A DNA stretch of 64,000 nt from Tetranychus cinnabarinus (GCA_022266195.1 WHVY01000005.1:5022001-5086000), one strand, 5' to 3'. Positions 23,337 to 35,084 are shown, numbered from the stretch's first letter. The notes: generated by a model from the letters alone, not told the origin. Numbers and translations: made by a program.

Positions 23337-25132
23337 ATGGAAGGTTTTCTTTGTCCCAACTGTATCTCTCGATTTGACACCGCCCGTGAATTATTGGCTC
23401 ACTTTGAAGAGCAACATAAAGGTGAAACACCGCAAAAAGCTGTTTCCAGTTTAAGGGGTATTCTGGATAAAGCAAAGAAAATTTTAAATACAGATGATGA
23501 GGGATCATCTAAATCAACTAATGCAGCTGATAATGAATTTTATGATAATGATCCAAATGAATATTGGAGATCTATACAAGCCTGTGGTCCTACAAGGAGT
23601 TATTGGGAACAATTCAAAGTGAGAAGAAACCATAAAATCGAGAACTGTGTTATTGAAACCAATAAATTGTTGATTCGATTGGATAAACTATTGAGAGAAA
23701 CACCTATTGGTATGATTTGACTTTTTATTTTCCCTTTAATTTACATTCTGGGTCAGATTGGGCCTAAAATTGCTTTGCTCATTCTCTTTCAAATCCATCT
23801 TTCTAATTCAAAATTATTGTTTGTTACTCTATTTCTCATTAGATCCAGACTTGAAAAAATTGCACGAAAAAAGTGTCGTTGAATGGGTTGAAGATGTTTA
23901 TGTTAATCTGTGTCCTCAATGTGCAAAAACATTCAATTTCAGTCGTCGTCGTCATCACTGTCGACTTTGTGGTGGTATTATGTGCCACAATTGTTCTCAT
24001 TTTTTGGACTCGAACTATGCAAAGCAGCTAGTGAGCCCGATTGATTTGGAAACCAGTGAACTAATGTCAGTATCCTCTCCAGATTCTCCATCTCAACCTG
24101 GTGCACTTCAACGACGAGGGAGTATCATCAGTTTACCTTCAATTCCTAGTTCTTCTAATGAACCTCAAATAAGGGTTTGCATAGACTGTAAAGTCCTTCT
24201 AGACCGAAGGAACCAACAAATGTATGAGCAACATTCGCGACCAATTATTTGTCAGATGTACGAGATGCATAGAGAAAATGTGGATGAAGCTCATAGACTT
24301 ATTGAACAGTATCTTCAAATCATCGACTCTTTGAGGTAAGCAATCTTTCATCCATGCTTAATACGCCCTTCTCATGAATTTAAATTAGCAATCTGTGCAG
24401 ATTTATCCGTAAAACTAACTACCTTATTTTTTTGACTTTTTTAGGAATGCAGAATGTAATTATAAAGTCGAAGCCACTCATGGACAAGAAGTTAGAATCA
24501 AATTGGTGAGACTTGGTGAGAAAATCGATGCTATGAGGTATTTTCCTGCAGAATTATTAATAATTGACTTTCAAGTTGAAAACGATGAATTTATTTACTA
24601 ATTTCTTATTATAATATTTCTTATTAATTCTAGTCGTCGTATAAATGCACTTGGTGTCCAAGGAGATATACCATTGAACCCATCTCAGCGACAATTACAA
24701 AGTCGCATTCGCGCTGCTGCTGTTAATTTTATTCAGCAAAAATTATCTGGACTTCCACCAATACCAACACAAGCAGAATATGAAAAATTACGAGAAGAAA
24801 AGTTGAGAGCTGAAGAAGCAGCGTTGAATACTCCGAATGATCCTAAACTAGTAAATAGATCTAGTAAAGTCTACAGTGGATCAACATCTAAATCAAATCA
24901 AAATCCAGTTATAGCAAAGGATGGTTGGACACCAGAAGTAAAAATAAAGGATGTTAACCTTGAAGATATGGACCCTATGTTAATTCAAATTAATCAAATA
25001 AAGGAATTTATCGATTTAGCGAGAAAAGCCAACAAATACGATGAAGCTAGTATGTTAGAAGCCAATCTTCGTGAACTTGAAATTGAATATATGATGCAAA
25101 GTATTCCAGTCAACGGCCATGTTGGTCGTTAA
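23337..25132 (+). CDS. RBSN: Rabenosyn-5-like FYVE protein
   Basis: Four coding exons, 23337-23709, 23843-24335, 24445-24537 and 24634-25132, give 485 residues. Rabenosyn-5 is a Rab4/Rab5 effector on early endosomes, needed for fusion and recycling with VPS45. The N-terminus has a C2H2 finger (Cys6, Cys9, His22, His27). The FYVE domain begins at WVED (about 139-142), has RRRHHCRLCGG (159-169) and closes with RVCIDC after an unusually long insert between the middle Cys pairs. A Rab-binding helical region follows (RRINALG, LNPSQRQLQSRIRAAAVNFIQ). The C-terminal helix (INQIKEFIDLARKANKYDEA, then LEANLREL) matches the human C-terminal Rab5-binding helical hairpin. Human RBSN is 784 residues; the missing part is the NPF-rich linker that binds EHD proteins. 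Three partial duplicates follow downstream. Confidence 0.92.
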
Positions 25133-25990
25133 TACAAATCATTCAATAAACTTGTCATTAAGTTAAACCCAAGCGATCAGGAATAGGATTCCTCATTATT
25201 ATCACATCATCATCACCTTTATCATAGTCATCGTCATCATATTCATCAACAACATTGTGCTCATCAACAGCTTCACAATACTCACTTGGCTGAAACTTTT
25301 CTCGTCCTGTTTGTCTCATATTGGGGATGCCTTTTGCAGACAGGCATATCTGTGATCATTGATCCATTCATTGAAAATCATTCCAATTTATTTTCTTCTT
25401 TTTTCTATTGCCTCAAATGTCTCTAAAACGATATTTATTAATACAAGCTAAATCAAAGATGTAAAAGAGAAAGATAGAGATGAGAAAATCAATTATGATA
25501 CAGTAATGAGAGTCGATAGAAACGCGACAATCTTTTTTGTCTCAATGAATATCTATCCATGTATTTTCATGTAATCTCATTTGTTTTGTTTTTCTAATAT
25601 ATTCCCGTTCTTGTTTTGTAGACCAAACTATCAAATTCACAATGAAACAAATAGTTGTAAATTAATCCAAAATTGTTTTATCAAAAGTTGTTTCCAATAC
25701 ACTATTTAAAAGAATAGTTTAAAAAATAAAAACTTATACTATCACTTGTAAATATGCTCCAAAGTTCAATACAATCGTGAAATATGAATTGTTTTAAACC
25801 AATGGCATTATTGAAACATATTCATTATAATTTTCGTATCTTCATTGTAATTAGGTAATCAAGATGAAGTGAATCTTGAGTGGCTTCAAATCTTTTAAAG
25901 TAAATATTAATGAAGTTTTTAGCTTAAAATTGTAACAATGTATCTTTTTTATTTACAAATATATATTTATCTCCGCTCTTTAACCTGATG
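25133..25990. repeat. RBSN 3' flank, parent of a repeated segment
   Basis: This 3'-flanking DNA recurs four times in the window: here, inverted at about 27530-28430, inverted in two pieces at 30135-30370 and 31141-31600, and direct at 34058-34915. Copies differ by scattered substitutions and small indels. A CATCATCATCACC-type and CATCATATTCATC-type tract near 25205-25260 is shared by all copies that cover it. Confidence 0.85.
25145..25150 (+). terminator. AATAAA poly(A) signal candidate for RBSN
   Basis: AATAAA begins 13 bases after the stop codon. It would give a very short 3' UTR. It is kept in the direct copy at 34058 onward and in both inverted copies. Confidence 0.4.
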
Positions 25991-27529
25991 AAACGATTTT
26001 ATCATTGATTATTGCAAATATAAATAACAATGTTTCATTATTGAAATCCATCATTTAGTTCGTAGACCTCGTTCTCATCCTTTTGACCAATTTATTGTTA
26101 ATTTCTTCTTGTTTCTTTTTTATTTTAAACCTAACTAATCCCGACCCAATGATAGTTGAATTTATAATTTGGGCATCTTGCTTCATATTGAATTTGCCTC
26201 AACTACTCAGGTAAGTTTATAATTTTTTTATAATAATGTTTTCTACAACTTTCAATACTTTTAAAACAGACGTAATCAATTAGCTACATTGAAAGATAAT
26301 CATCGATTGTCAACTGTAAAATTATACTAGTTAATTGTTCATTCTATTCCAGATAAATGGCAGCAATAAAAAATCAATATGATTGAAAAAGAAAGTTATC
26401 AATCCTCACTCAGAATAATTACATAAAGAATCAATTGATAAATTGCATCGATGACCGAATAGACTATGAGTTCATGAATGCTTCTTAATTTCATGACCAT
26501 TCGCAAGTAAATTTCTTAGTTACAACTAAATCATGAATTTAAATACAATAATCACTTGTTATGACTTGTAATCCAAAATATGATTGCAAGTCGATCGTTG
26601 AATGAGCTCTGAAATCAAACATTTCATTAGAAGATAATTTCATAATTTTATTTGAAATCTAACCAGATCACTCTTTGAGCTGCGAATTTAGCACAGCTAC
26701 GTAAATAAAACGAGTAAGAAATTTAAAGAAAGACTTGAATTAACTTTAAAATGCCAGAGTATACCAATCAAAAAGCTAATTTTATCTATTATAACTGATT
26801 TCATTAGATTTTCTTATTCTCATCATTATATCATTATTCTATTATTATATTTTCCTGATCACAATTTTATTACAATTTTATACAAAACTAATTTATATTA
26901 AACTAAACTATTTTATATGCATTATACGTTAAATAAAGTGATAAAATGATGAATTTATGATATAAAAAAAATTCAAATTACTTAACTTATACGTAATCAA
27001 TTACGTTTTTTATCAACGTAGATAGATTATATTTGCTTATCCAATTATATTGCCAAAAAACTGGGAAAACAATTAAAATTACTATAACATGTATTTTGAT
27101 TGCTTGCATTTATGCAGCTGCAATAAGTACCTATCATTGAATGTCATCAACTATTTTCAGACTCAATTTATTAGTTGATTATAATTGATGAAACTACCGG
27201 AATTGATAAAAAACTTTTATAATTACTCATTAACTTGGTATTTTTGCGTAACTCAAAAATTGTTATTTATTTTTACAATAATCAATAATAACCTGTGGAC
27301 AAAAGTTTGGCAATTTTGGTTTTTTTCTTATATTTCGTAAGTTGATAGTAGAATTTTTCTGAAAATTAAAAAATTTATCCTGCGAGTTTGAGTGATTATT
27401 GTGAAGTGTTCTTTGTTTTTTCTTCTTGATTTCTCAGATATCAAAGCTACAACATCTACTATATCATATTTAATTTCAGAAAATTCAATCATTCACTTAC
27501 GAGAAAAGAGCTTCGCAAACTTTTTATCT
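25991..27529. other. Spacer between inverted RBSN arms
   Basis: About 1.5 kb of very AT-rich DNA between the two inverted arms. I see no open frame with coding character, no second copy elsewhere in the window and no element ends. It may be the original downstream DNA or an inserted fragment. Confidence 0.4.
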
Positions 27530-28416
27530 CACAGGTTACAATCGTTTCATCAGGTTGAAGAGCGGAGATAGATATGTATTTGTAAATAAAAAAAAGATAC
27601 ATTGTTACAATTTTAAGCTAAAACTTCATTAATATTTACTTTAAAAGATTTGAAGCCACTCAAGATTCACTTCATCTAGATTACCTAATTACAATAAAGA
27701 TATGAAAATTATAATGAATATGTTTCAATACTGACATTGGTTTAAAACAATTCATATTTCACGATTGTATTGAACTTTGGAGCATATTTACAAGTGATAG
27801 TATAAGTTTTTATTTTTTAAACTATTCTTTTAAATAGTGTATTGGAAACAACTTTTGATAAAACAATTTTGGATTAATTTACAACTATTTGTTTCATTAT
27901 GAATTTGATAGTTTGGTCTACAAAACAAGAACGGAAATATATTAGAAAAACAAAGGAAATGAGATTAAATGAAAAATACATCCATAGATATTCATTGAGA
28001 CAAAAAAGATTGTCTCGTTTCTATCGACTCTCATTACTGTATCATAATTGATTTTCTCATCTCTATCTTTCTCTTCTTTCTCTTCTACATCTTTGATTTA
28101 GCTTGTATTAATAAATATCGTTTTAGAGACATTTGAGGCAATAGAAAAAAGAAGAAAATAAATTGGAATGATTTTCAATGAATGGATCAATGATCACAGA
28201 TATGCCTGTCTGCAAAAGGCATCCCCAATATGAGACAAACAGGACGAGAAAAGTTTCAGCCAAGTGAGTATTGTGAAGCTGTTGATGAGCACAATGTTGT
28301 TGATGAATATGATGACGATGACTATGATAAAGGTGATGATGATGTGATAATAATGAGGAATCCTATTCCTGATCGCTTGGGTTTAACTTAATGACAAGTT
28401 TATTGAATGATTTGTA
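27530..28416 (-). repeat. Inverted copy of RBSN 3' flank
   Basis: Reverse complement of 25133-25990, running from CAATCGTTTCATCAGG (about 27539) to the stop codon of the inverted RBSN copy at 28417. Identity is high by eye; one small difference is an extra TCTTTCTCTTC-like insertion near 28070-28090 that is also present in the direct copy near 34390. Confidence 0.85.
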
Positions 28417-29533
28417 TTAACGACCAACATGGCCGTTGACTGGAATACTTTGCATCATATATTCAATTTCAAGTTCACGAAGATTGGCTTCTAACATACT
28501 AGCTTCATCGTATTTGTTGGCTTTTCTCGCTAAATCGATAAATTCCTTTATTTGATTAATTTGAATTAACATAGGGTCCATATCTTCAAGGTTAACATCC
28601 TTTATTTTTACTTCTGGTGTCCAACCATCCTTTGCTACAACTGGATTTTGATTTGATTTAGATGTTGATCCACTGTAGACTTTACATCTATTTACTAGTT
28701 TAGGATCATTCGGTGTATTTAAGGCTGCTTCTTGAGCTTTCAACTTTTCTTCGACGAATACGACTTTGTAATTGTCGCTGAGATGGATTTAATGGTATAT
28801 CTCCTTGGACACCAAGTGCATTTATACGACGACTAGAATTAATAAGAAATATTATAATAAGAAATTAGTAAATAAATTCATCGTTTTCAACTTGAAAGTC
28901 AATTATTAATAATCTAGGAAAATACCTCATAGCATCGATTTTCTCACCAAGTCTCACCAATTTGATTCTGACTTCTTGTCCATGAATGGCTTCGACTTTA
29001 TATTTGATTCTGCATTCCTAAAAATCAAAAAATAATATTTTAATTTAAATATACAGGAAAGAGTTTCGTGAAGGATAAAAGTTCAAATAAATGATCTTCA
29101 AATCAATAAGTTAGTTATTTTTGAAAATAAATCTCTAGATTCATAATCTGTGGTTTTTTGCATCAGTGATTAACAAATTCATGATAAGGGCGTATTAAGC
29201 ATGGATGAAAGATTACTTACCTCAAAGAGCCGATGATTTGACAATATTGTTCAAAGAGTCTATGAGCTTCATCCACATTTTCTCTATGCATCTCGTACAT
29301 CTGACAAATAATTGGTCGCGAATGTTGCTCATACATCGGACTGACTAGCTGTTTTGCATAGTTAGAATCTAAAAAACGAGAACAATTGTGGCACAAAATA
29401 CCACCACAAAGTCGACAGTGATGACGACGACGACTGAAATTGAATGCTTTTGCACATTGAGGACACAGATTAACATAAACATCTTCAACCCATTCAACGA
29501 CACTTTTTTCGTGCAATTTTTTCAAGTCTGGAT
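28417..29533 (-). pseudogene. Inverted partial copy of rabenosyn-5 (exons 2-4), broken
   Basis: Contains homologues of RBSN exon 2 (29533-29223), exon 3 (about 29017-28927) and exon 4 (about 28836-28417), with splice sites mostly kept. It lacks exon 1 and its N-terminal finger. Exon 2 has lost about 60 codons in frame, between the SP after YAKQLV and MYEQ, so the last Cys pair of the FYVE finger (RVCIDC) is gone. Exon 4 has an internal deletion of about 100 bases after the AGTCG(C/T)ATTCG sequence that shifts the frame, and further small deletions follow (for example KLVNRSSK becomes KLVNRCK). The three damages, plus absence of a promoter, argue for a pseudogene. The remaining 108-codon tail frame (28743-28417) still matches the parent well, so the copy is not old. 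Confidence 0.85.
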
Positions 29534-29559
29534 CTAATGAGAAATAGAGTACAATAGAA

Positions 29560-29705
29560 ATTCAGTTGGAAAATTCATTTTCTTTTGACACACAGCCACC
29601 AGAACTTAGATCAAATTTAACTACAGATCTTTTCCACCAAACAATCTACTCATGAAATTATCATGTATCCTGACATTTTAGCGCAACACTTGTAAGTAAA
29701 AAGTA
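29560..29705 (-). repeat. Inverted copy of HDAC intron segment 37620-37770
   Basis: The sequence from GTTGGAAAATTCATTTTCTT through CATGTATCCTGACATTTTAGC to TTGTAAGTAAAAAGTATTCA is the reverse complement of 37621-37770 in the first HDAC intron, with several differences. It abuts the start of the inverted RBSN copy, making a junction that does not exist at either parent. Confidence 0.75.
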
Positions 29706-30134
29706 TTCAAGAAACTGCCCAAGAAGTCAGAAATTAAGGTTTTCTTTGGATTTTCTCAGGTTTGATTCAAAGAAATTTAATTTGTTGTTGAAATCCCATA
29801 TGAGTCTCATGATTAACAATGAGGGTTTTTATATTTAATGGGTCTCCTGAAGCTCTTATTATTCGTTTTGATAGGGAAAATGAGTGAGTTTAAAGTTGTT
29901 AGCTGATAATAAGAACTTCCAGGTGAGAAATATCCCAAGTTACTAGTCCCAAGTCATTTTTACCATTATTTAATAAGATTCAATTAGATCGATTAATTCG
30001 ACTACACTAGTAGTCAGGGTTAAGTTAAGAAAATTGGAGATTTTTTCATAGTCGCCATCTAACAAGAAATAAAAGTACTTTTAAGATCGAACTTGATTTT
30101 TCAGATTTTTATTGTTTAGTGATTAGTTAAAAGA
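29706..30134. other. Unassigned spacer in duplication mosaic
   Basis: About 430 AT-rich bases with no clear copy elsewhere in the window and no gene seen. Confidence 0.35.
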
Positions 30135-30370
30135 TTTTGTTTCAATTTTATTGATATTTACTTTAAAAGATTTGAAGCCACTCAAGATTCAATTCATCTT
30201 GATTCCCTTATTGCAATCAAGATATAAAAATTGTAATGCATAGGTTTCAATAATGTCATTGGGTTAAAATGATTCATATTACACGATTGTATTGAATTTC
30301 GAAACATTTACAAGTGATAGTATAAGTTTTTATTTTTTAAACTATTCTTTTAAATAGTGTATTGGTGACA
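30135..30370 (-). repeat. Second inverted copy of RBSN 3' flank, distal piece
   Basis: Reverse complement of about 25690-25920, more diverged than the 27.5 kb copy (for example TTCACTTCATC is now TTCAATTCATC). Similarity ends at about 30370 and resumes at about 31141, so about 770 bases intervene. Confidence 0.75.
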
Positions 30371-31140
30371 ATTATCTTTCTGATAAAATAATTCTACAGG
30401 TATGCTAAAGTTTCGACAAGCTTTTTGACATCAACTGATAATCAACGATTGTATTTTTTTATTTTGATTAACTGTATCATTACAGTACTTATTAATTGGT
30501 AATTACTTTTTTGATTTTACACAATTGAAAATATTTATCGATAGCTATTTGAAGCTTGATCAATCAAAACATTTCACTTCTAAAGAAACAAATTCATTGC
30601 AATAATGAATTGTTAATTACTAAAAATAAAAATTTTGAACATTAGCGGAAGGAATATTAGCAGTTATACCTACTAATGATTTTGCTATATCTTGATGCTT
30701 TTACATTCCATTACTTCCTGTACAAAATTGCAACTCTTTGATTATCATCCTAAATCATTTGGTGGTATTATGAACCTGCAACTTGAATCAAAATAACTGA
30801 CCGTCATTAACAATTGATTGACGTCAAATTCATTCCACAATAGATTTGAAAATAGTCTAACAATCAATACTAACTATTAAAACATCCCATAATCATTAAT
30901 TCAGTTTGCAATGAAAAATCGCATTTGGTTATCAAAATGTAAAAAATGAGTTTTTAATTACAGCTATTATGTGACCATATTTAAATTTGAGAATAATATC
31001 TTGTTAAAAAATGAATCAATAAGTAAATTGAAAAATTACTTTCAAAGATCTTAATAAATCTAGTACACTTAAAAAGGTAAAAATTAAGCTTAAGTATAAC
31101 CAGCATAACTTATAAATGAATTGAAATAGTCGCAGTTCTA
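30371..31140. other. Sequence interrupting the second inverted RBSN flank copy
   Basis: AT-rich insert or replaced segment. Its end (about 31008-31110) is loosely similar to 36330-36440, inside the MITE-like element near 36.2-36.5 kb, suggesting a decayed relative of that element. No coding frame. Confidence 0.4.
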
Positions 31141-31685
31141 GTTCTTTGGTCTATAAAACAAAAACGGAAATATATAAGAAAAAACAAAGCAAATGAGATT
31201 ACATGAAAAATACATCGACAGATATTCATTGAGACAAAAAAGATTGTCTCGTCTCTATCGACTCTCATTACTGTATCATCTTTGATTTAGCTTGTATTAA
31301 TAAATATCGTTTTAGAGACATTTGAGGCAATAGAAAAAAGAAGAAAATAAATTGGAATGATTTTCAATGAATGGATCAATGATCACAGATATGCCTGTCT
31401 GCAAAAGGCATCCCCAATATGAGACAAACAGGACGAGAAAAGTTTCAGCCAAGTGAGTATTGTGAAGCTGTTGATGAGCACAATGTTGTTGATGACTATG
31501 ATGACGATGACTATGATAAAGGTGATGATGATGTGGTAATAATGAGGAATCCTGTTCCTAATCGCTTGGGTTTAACTTAATGACAAGTTTATTGAATGAT
31601 TTGTATTAACGACCAACATGGCCGTTGACTGGAATACTTTGCATCATATATTCAATTTCAAGTTCACGAAGATTGGCTTCTATTA
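31141..31685 (-). repeat. Second inverted copy of RBSN 3' flank and exon 4 end
   Basis: Reverse complement of RBSN sequence from about 25640 back to the last about 75 bases of exon 4 (through GAAGCCAATCTTCGTGAAC). It breaks abruptly at 31685/31686, where HAUS6 upstream DNA begins. Confidence 0.85.
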
Positions 31686-31740
31686 TTTTTGATTGTTTGG
31701 ACATTATTTTTATTGGTATTACCATCCAGTCTTGTCTATA

Positions 31741-32684
31741 ATGAGTCAACTACAAGAACTTCAAAATGGCATTTTTGAAAGTCTTGAGGGGCTCTCCTTC
31801 AATGAATACGTTGTCAACCGAAAAGAATGTAAAAATTTTATCCTCAAAAGGTAAATATTTGTGTTTTGCTTTGTTATTAGTTAACTAATTGATTTTTTTC
31901 TGAATTATCTTCTTTCCGTCTTGAAGGGAATTATTTGGAAAGCCGGACCATAAAGCATTTGAAATCATCATGATCTTTCTCGTCAGGTGCTTAAAAAATT
32001 CACAAGTTTTGCAACAATATCGTTATTGTTATCCTTGCTTGGATAAAAATCAAGAAGCCGAGTTCAGAAAAGTTACAATTGAATTTCTGAAATCCCTTGA
32101 AAAGGTACGTTTCCTCTAAGGTGTCTCTCGTTTCGTTTACTATATCTTTTCTATTTTTTTACAAACAGATTGATAGCAGTTTAAAGTTCACTCCTATCTA
32201 TGCGGTTCAACCTGGAGGTGAAGCATTTTGCTCATATTTTCTGAATCTCATCAATTATGTTATGACCAAAGTTTTGAAAGAAAAGTATGGCACTGAGATC
32301 GAACCTGATCTGAATGACTTCCGTCTTGTCAATCGGGCTGAAGAAGAATCTGGCAGATTATCCGATCTTACTTTCATCTATGAGGACCTTGATCAAAAAA
32401 TGCTGTCTGAGCAAGAATATTTTGAGTTGAGAAAACGATCACTGGAAAAGGAATGGGATGCTGTTTGTTTTGAGTTCGATAAAATTGTAAACTATGTTCG
32501 TGTTCAAATTCTGGGTGAAAATAGCTATGCCATGAAGGATAATGAAATTATAGCTAATGTACGGCAGTCTGTTGCGGATTTGAATGATACAGTCAGCCAA
32601 AACTTCAGCGAACTCCGGCACCTGATCGAGCATATAAGACCGACCGACAGACCTTTTGATGTTGCCAGTGAAAATAGATGTTGA
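31741..32684 (+). pseudogene. Truncated HAUS6 copy with chimeric tail
   Basis: Exon homologues at 31741-31850, 31927-32104 and 32169-32684 with working GT...AG sites (one acceptor changed from GCAG to GAAG) keep an uninterrupted frame of about 267 codons. The first about 252 residues are almost identical to HAUS6 (one Lys to Gln change seen near residue 240). At about 32637 HAUS6 homology ends and the frame runs 15 codons (RPTDRPFDVASENRC) into DNA copied from the HDAC intron, then stops. Only about 55 bases of HAUS6 upstream DNA came along. It could be expressed as an N-terminal HAUS6 fragment containing the conserved domain but lacking the coiled coil; without expression data I call it a partial-duplication pseudogene. 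Confidence 0.75.
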
Positions 32685-33065
32685 CCATTAAATTAAATCT
32701 AAATTGTCAATCAATTAACGTTTGTCTTGAACATTGTTACTAAAAAATTTGAAATTGAAAGTAATTTAATCCTTAATTTATTATTCAATAACCATCACAA
32801 CTATTGAACAATATGTTTTCATACGATAAACACAATCAACTTGATTTTGGTCAATTGAGTTTAAAAATAAACATAATGATAAAGTTGATTATAAAGCTGA
32901 TGATGATGATAATATCGTTAACAATGAAAATTGAAACAAATGCTGTTGTACGAATTTACTAATTGTTTGTTTTTTTGTAAACATTTTTATCTCCTTCTCT
33001 CAGGAATCCAATGTCAGGAAAATATGAAGACAATTTAAGCACCTTAAGGAAAACAGGTAAATTTT
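32640..33065 (+). repeat. Copy of HDAC intron 1 end and exon 2
   Basis: Matches 38045-38470 almost base for base. It includes a duplicate of the 53-base HDAC exon 2 (about 33003-33055, encoding NPMSGKYEDNLSTLRKT) with its acceptor CTCTCAG and donor GGTAAA. No other HDAC exon accompanies it, so it cannot make an HDAC. Confidence 0.88.
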
Positions 33066-33129
33066 TGTTCAACCTTATACTGGAAGAAAAAACGAAGAAA
33101 ATGAAATTATTTGATTTTTGTAAGCAAAA

Positions 33130-33530
33130 GCTGAAAATTCATTTTTCGTTTTCTTAGAAACTCGAAATTTATTCATCAGATTATCAAGATATCTTGAGTT
33201 GTTACCACTATGGCAACCATTGATTGTTGTGATTCAACTGTGGTTTCATTGGTCAGTGCGATAATAATTCAATGCATAAATCAAAATTTGACCGGGAAAG
33301 TGAACAACATCAACATGAATGTAAATTGAAACATTTACTGAAAACAAGATTATTTTAACGTTTCCAAATGTCCACTAAACTCAGCTATTTGACCCAAAGA
33401 CCTATTGATGTTGCCATTAAAAATAGATGTTGGCCATTAAATTAAATCTTAATTGTCATATCACTCAATTACATTTGTCTTGAAGACTACAACATTGTTA
33501 CTAAAAGGCTTTTTGGCTTTCAAGTTGAAA
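33130..33530 (+). repeat. Copy of HDAC intron 1 internal segment
   Basis: Matches 37776-38160, that is, sequence that in the parent lies upstream of the segment copied at 32640-33065. The order is therefore rotated relative to the HDAC gene. It also repeats the GACCTATTGATGTTGCCATT stretch a second time within this mosaic. Confidence 0.85.
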
Positions 33531-33567
33531 ACGATATATTAATTTACTAATTTCTTATTATGTTTAG

Positions 33568-34057
33568 TCGTCGTATAAATGCACTTGGTGTCCAAGGGGA
33601 TATACCATTGAACCCATCTCAGCGACAATTACAAAGTCGCATTCGCGCTGCTGCTGTTAATTTTATTCAGCAACAATTATCTGGACTTCCACCAATACCA
33701 ACACAAGCAGAATATGAAAAATTACGAGAAGAAAAGTTGAAAGAAGCAGCGTTGAATACTCCGAATGATCCTAAACTAAATAGATCTAGTAAAGTGTACA
33801 GTGGATCAACATCTAAATCAAATCAAAATCCAGTTGTAGCAAAGGATGGTTGGACACCAGAAGTAAAAATAAAGGATGTTAACCTTGAAGATATGGACCC
33901 TATGTTAATTCAAATTAATCAAATAAAGGAATTTATCGATTTAGCGAGAAAAGCCAACAAATACGATGAAGCTAGTATGTTAGAAGCCAATCTTCGTGAA
34001 CTTGAAATTGAATATATGATGCAAAGTATTCCAGTCAACGGCCATGTTGGTCGTTAA
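33568..34057 (+). pseudogene. Direct copy of rabenosyn-5 exon 4
   Basis: Starts at the exon 4 acceptor (TTTAG at 33563-33567) and runs to the same stop codon. The frame is open throughout, with two in-frame losses (the RAE in LRAEEAALN becomes LKEAALN, and Val is missing from KLVNRSSK) and a Lys to Gln change. The N-terminal finger, FYVE and exon 3 are absent and no promoter is evident, so it would encode only the Rab-binding C-terminal part, if anything. A Met at 33560 in the former intron would be the only upstream start. Confidence 0.85.
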
Positions 34058-34915
34058 TACAAATCATTCAATAAACTTGTCATTAAGTTAAACCCAAGCG
34101 ATCAGGAATAGGATTCCTCATTATTATCACATCATCATCACCTTTATCATAGTCATCGTCATCATATTCATCAACAACATTGTGCTCATCAACAGCTTCA
34201 CAATACTCACTTGGCTGAAACTTTTCTCGTCCTGTTTGTCTCATATTGGGGATGCCTTTTGCAGACAGGCATATCTGTGATCATTGATCCATTCATTGAA
34301 AATCATTCCAATTTATTTTCTTCTTTTTTCTATTGCCTCAAATGTCTCTAAAACGATATTTATTAATACAAGCTAAATCAAAGATGTAGAAGAGAAAGAA
34401 GAGAAAGATAGAGATGAGAAAATCAATTATGATACAGTAATGAGAGTCGATAGAAACGAGACAATCTTTTTTGTCTCAATGAATATCTATGGATGTATTT
34501 TTCATTTAATCTCATTTCCTTTGTTTTTCTAATATATTTCCGTTCTTGTTTTGTAGACCAAACTATCAAATTCATAATGAAACAAATAGTTGTAAATTAA
34601 TCCAAAATTGTTTTATCAAAAGTTGTTTCCAATACACTATTTAAAAGAATAGTTTAAAAAATAAAAACTTATACTATCACTTGTAAATATGCTCCAAAGT
34701 TCAATACAATCGTGAAATATGAATTGTTTTAAACCAATGTCAGTATTGAAACATATTCATTATAATTTTCATATCTTTATTGTAATTAGGTAATCAAGAT
34801 GAAGTGAATCTTGAGTGGCTTCAAATCTTTTAAAGTAAATATTAATGAAGTTTTAGCTTAAAATTGTAACAATGTATCTTTTTTATTTACAAATACATAT
34901 TTATCTCCGCTCATC
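34058..34915 (+). repeat. Direct copy of RBSN 3' flank
   Basis: Follows the exon 4 copy and matches 25133-25985 closely, ending at TTATCTCCGCTC near 34910. It shares small variants with the inverted 27.5 kb copy (extra AGAAGAGAAAG near 34390; CAGTATTGAAAC near 34741), so those two copies are closer to each other than to the RBSN parent. Confidence 0.85.
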
Positions 34916-35084
34916 AACCTGTGGAAAGAGTCTAAATAGCGATGTTTCAGTATGGAAATCCAGCATTTAGTTCGTTCTCGTTCTCATCCTCTCGATTAAT
35001 TTATTGTTCATGTCTTGTTTCTTTTTTGTATCTGCCTTCTCCATAGTTAAATTTTTTCCCAAATTGATTTCTTTCGGATCTGAA
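34916..35084. other. Mosaic spacer
   Basis: Partly resembles the DNA downstream of 25990 (CATTTAGTTCG... and TTCTCATCCT motifs), as an older, shuffled continuation of the RBSN flank. No gene. Confidence 0.35.

Noticed and set aside
23296..23508. Antisense frames over RBSN exon 1, and similar shadows over MED7, ATIC, HDAC and SCAI
   Set aside because: They are opposite-strand or shifted reflections of well-supported exons.
25200..25265. CATCATCATCACC-type tract as a CRISPR-like or regulatory repeat
   Set aside because: Simple trinucleotide-like low complexity, with no spacer/repeat periodicity. The genome is eukaryotic.
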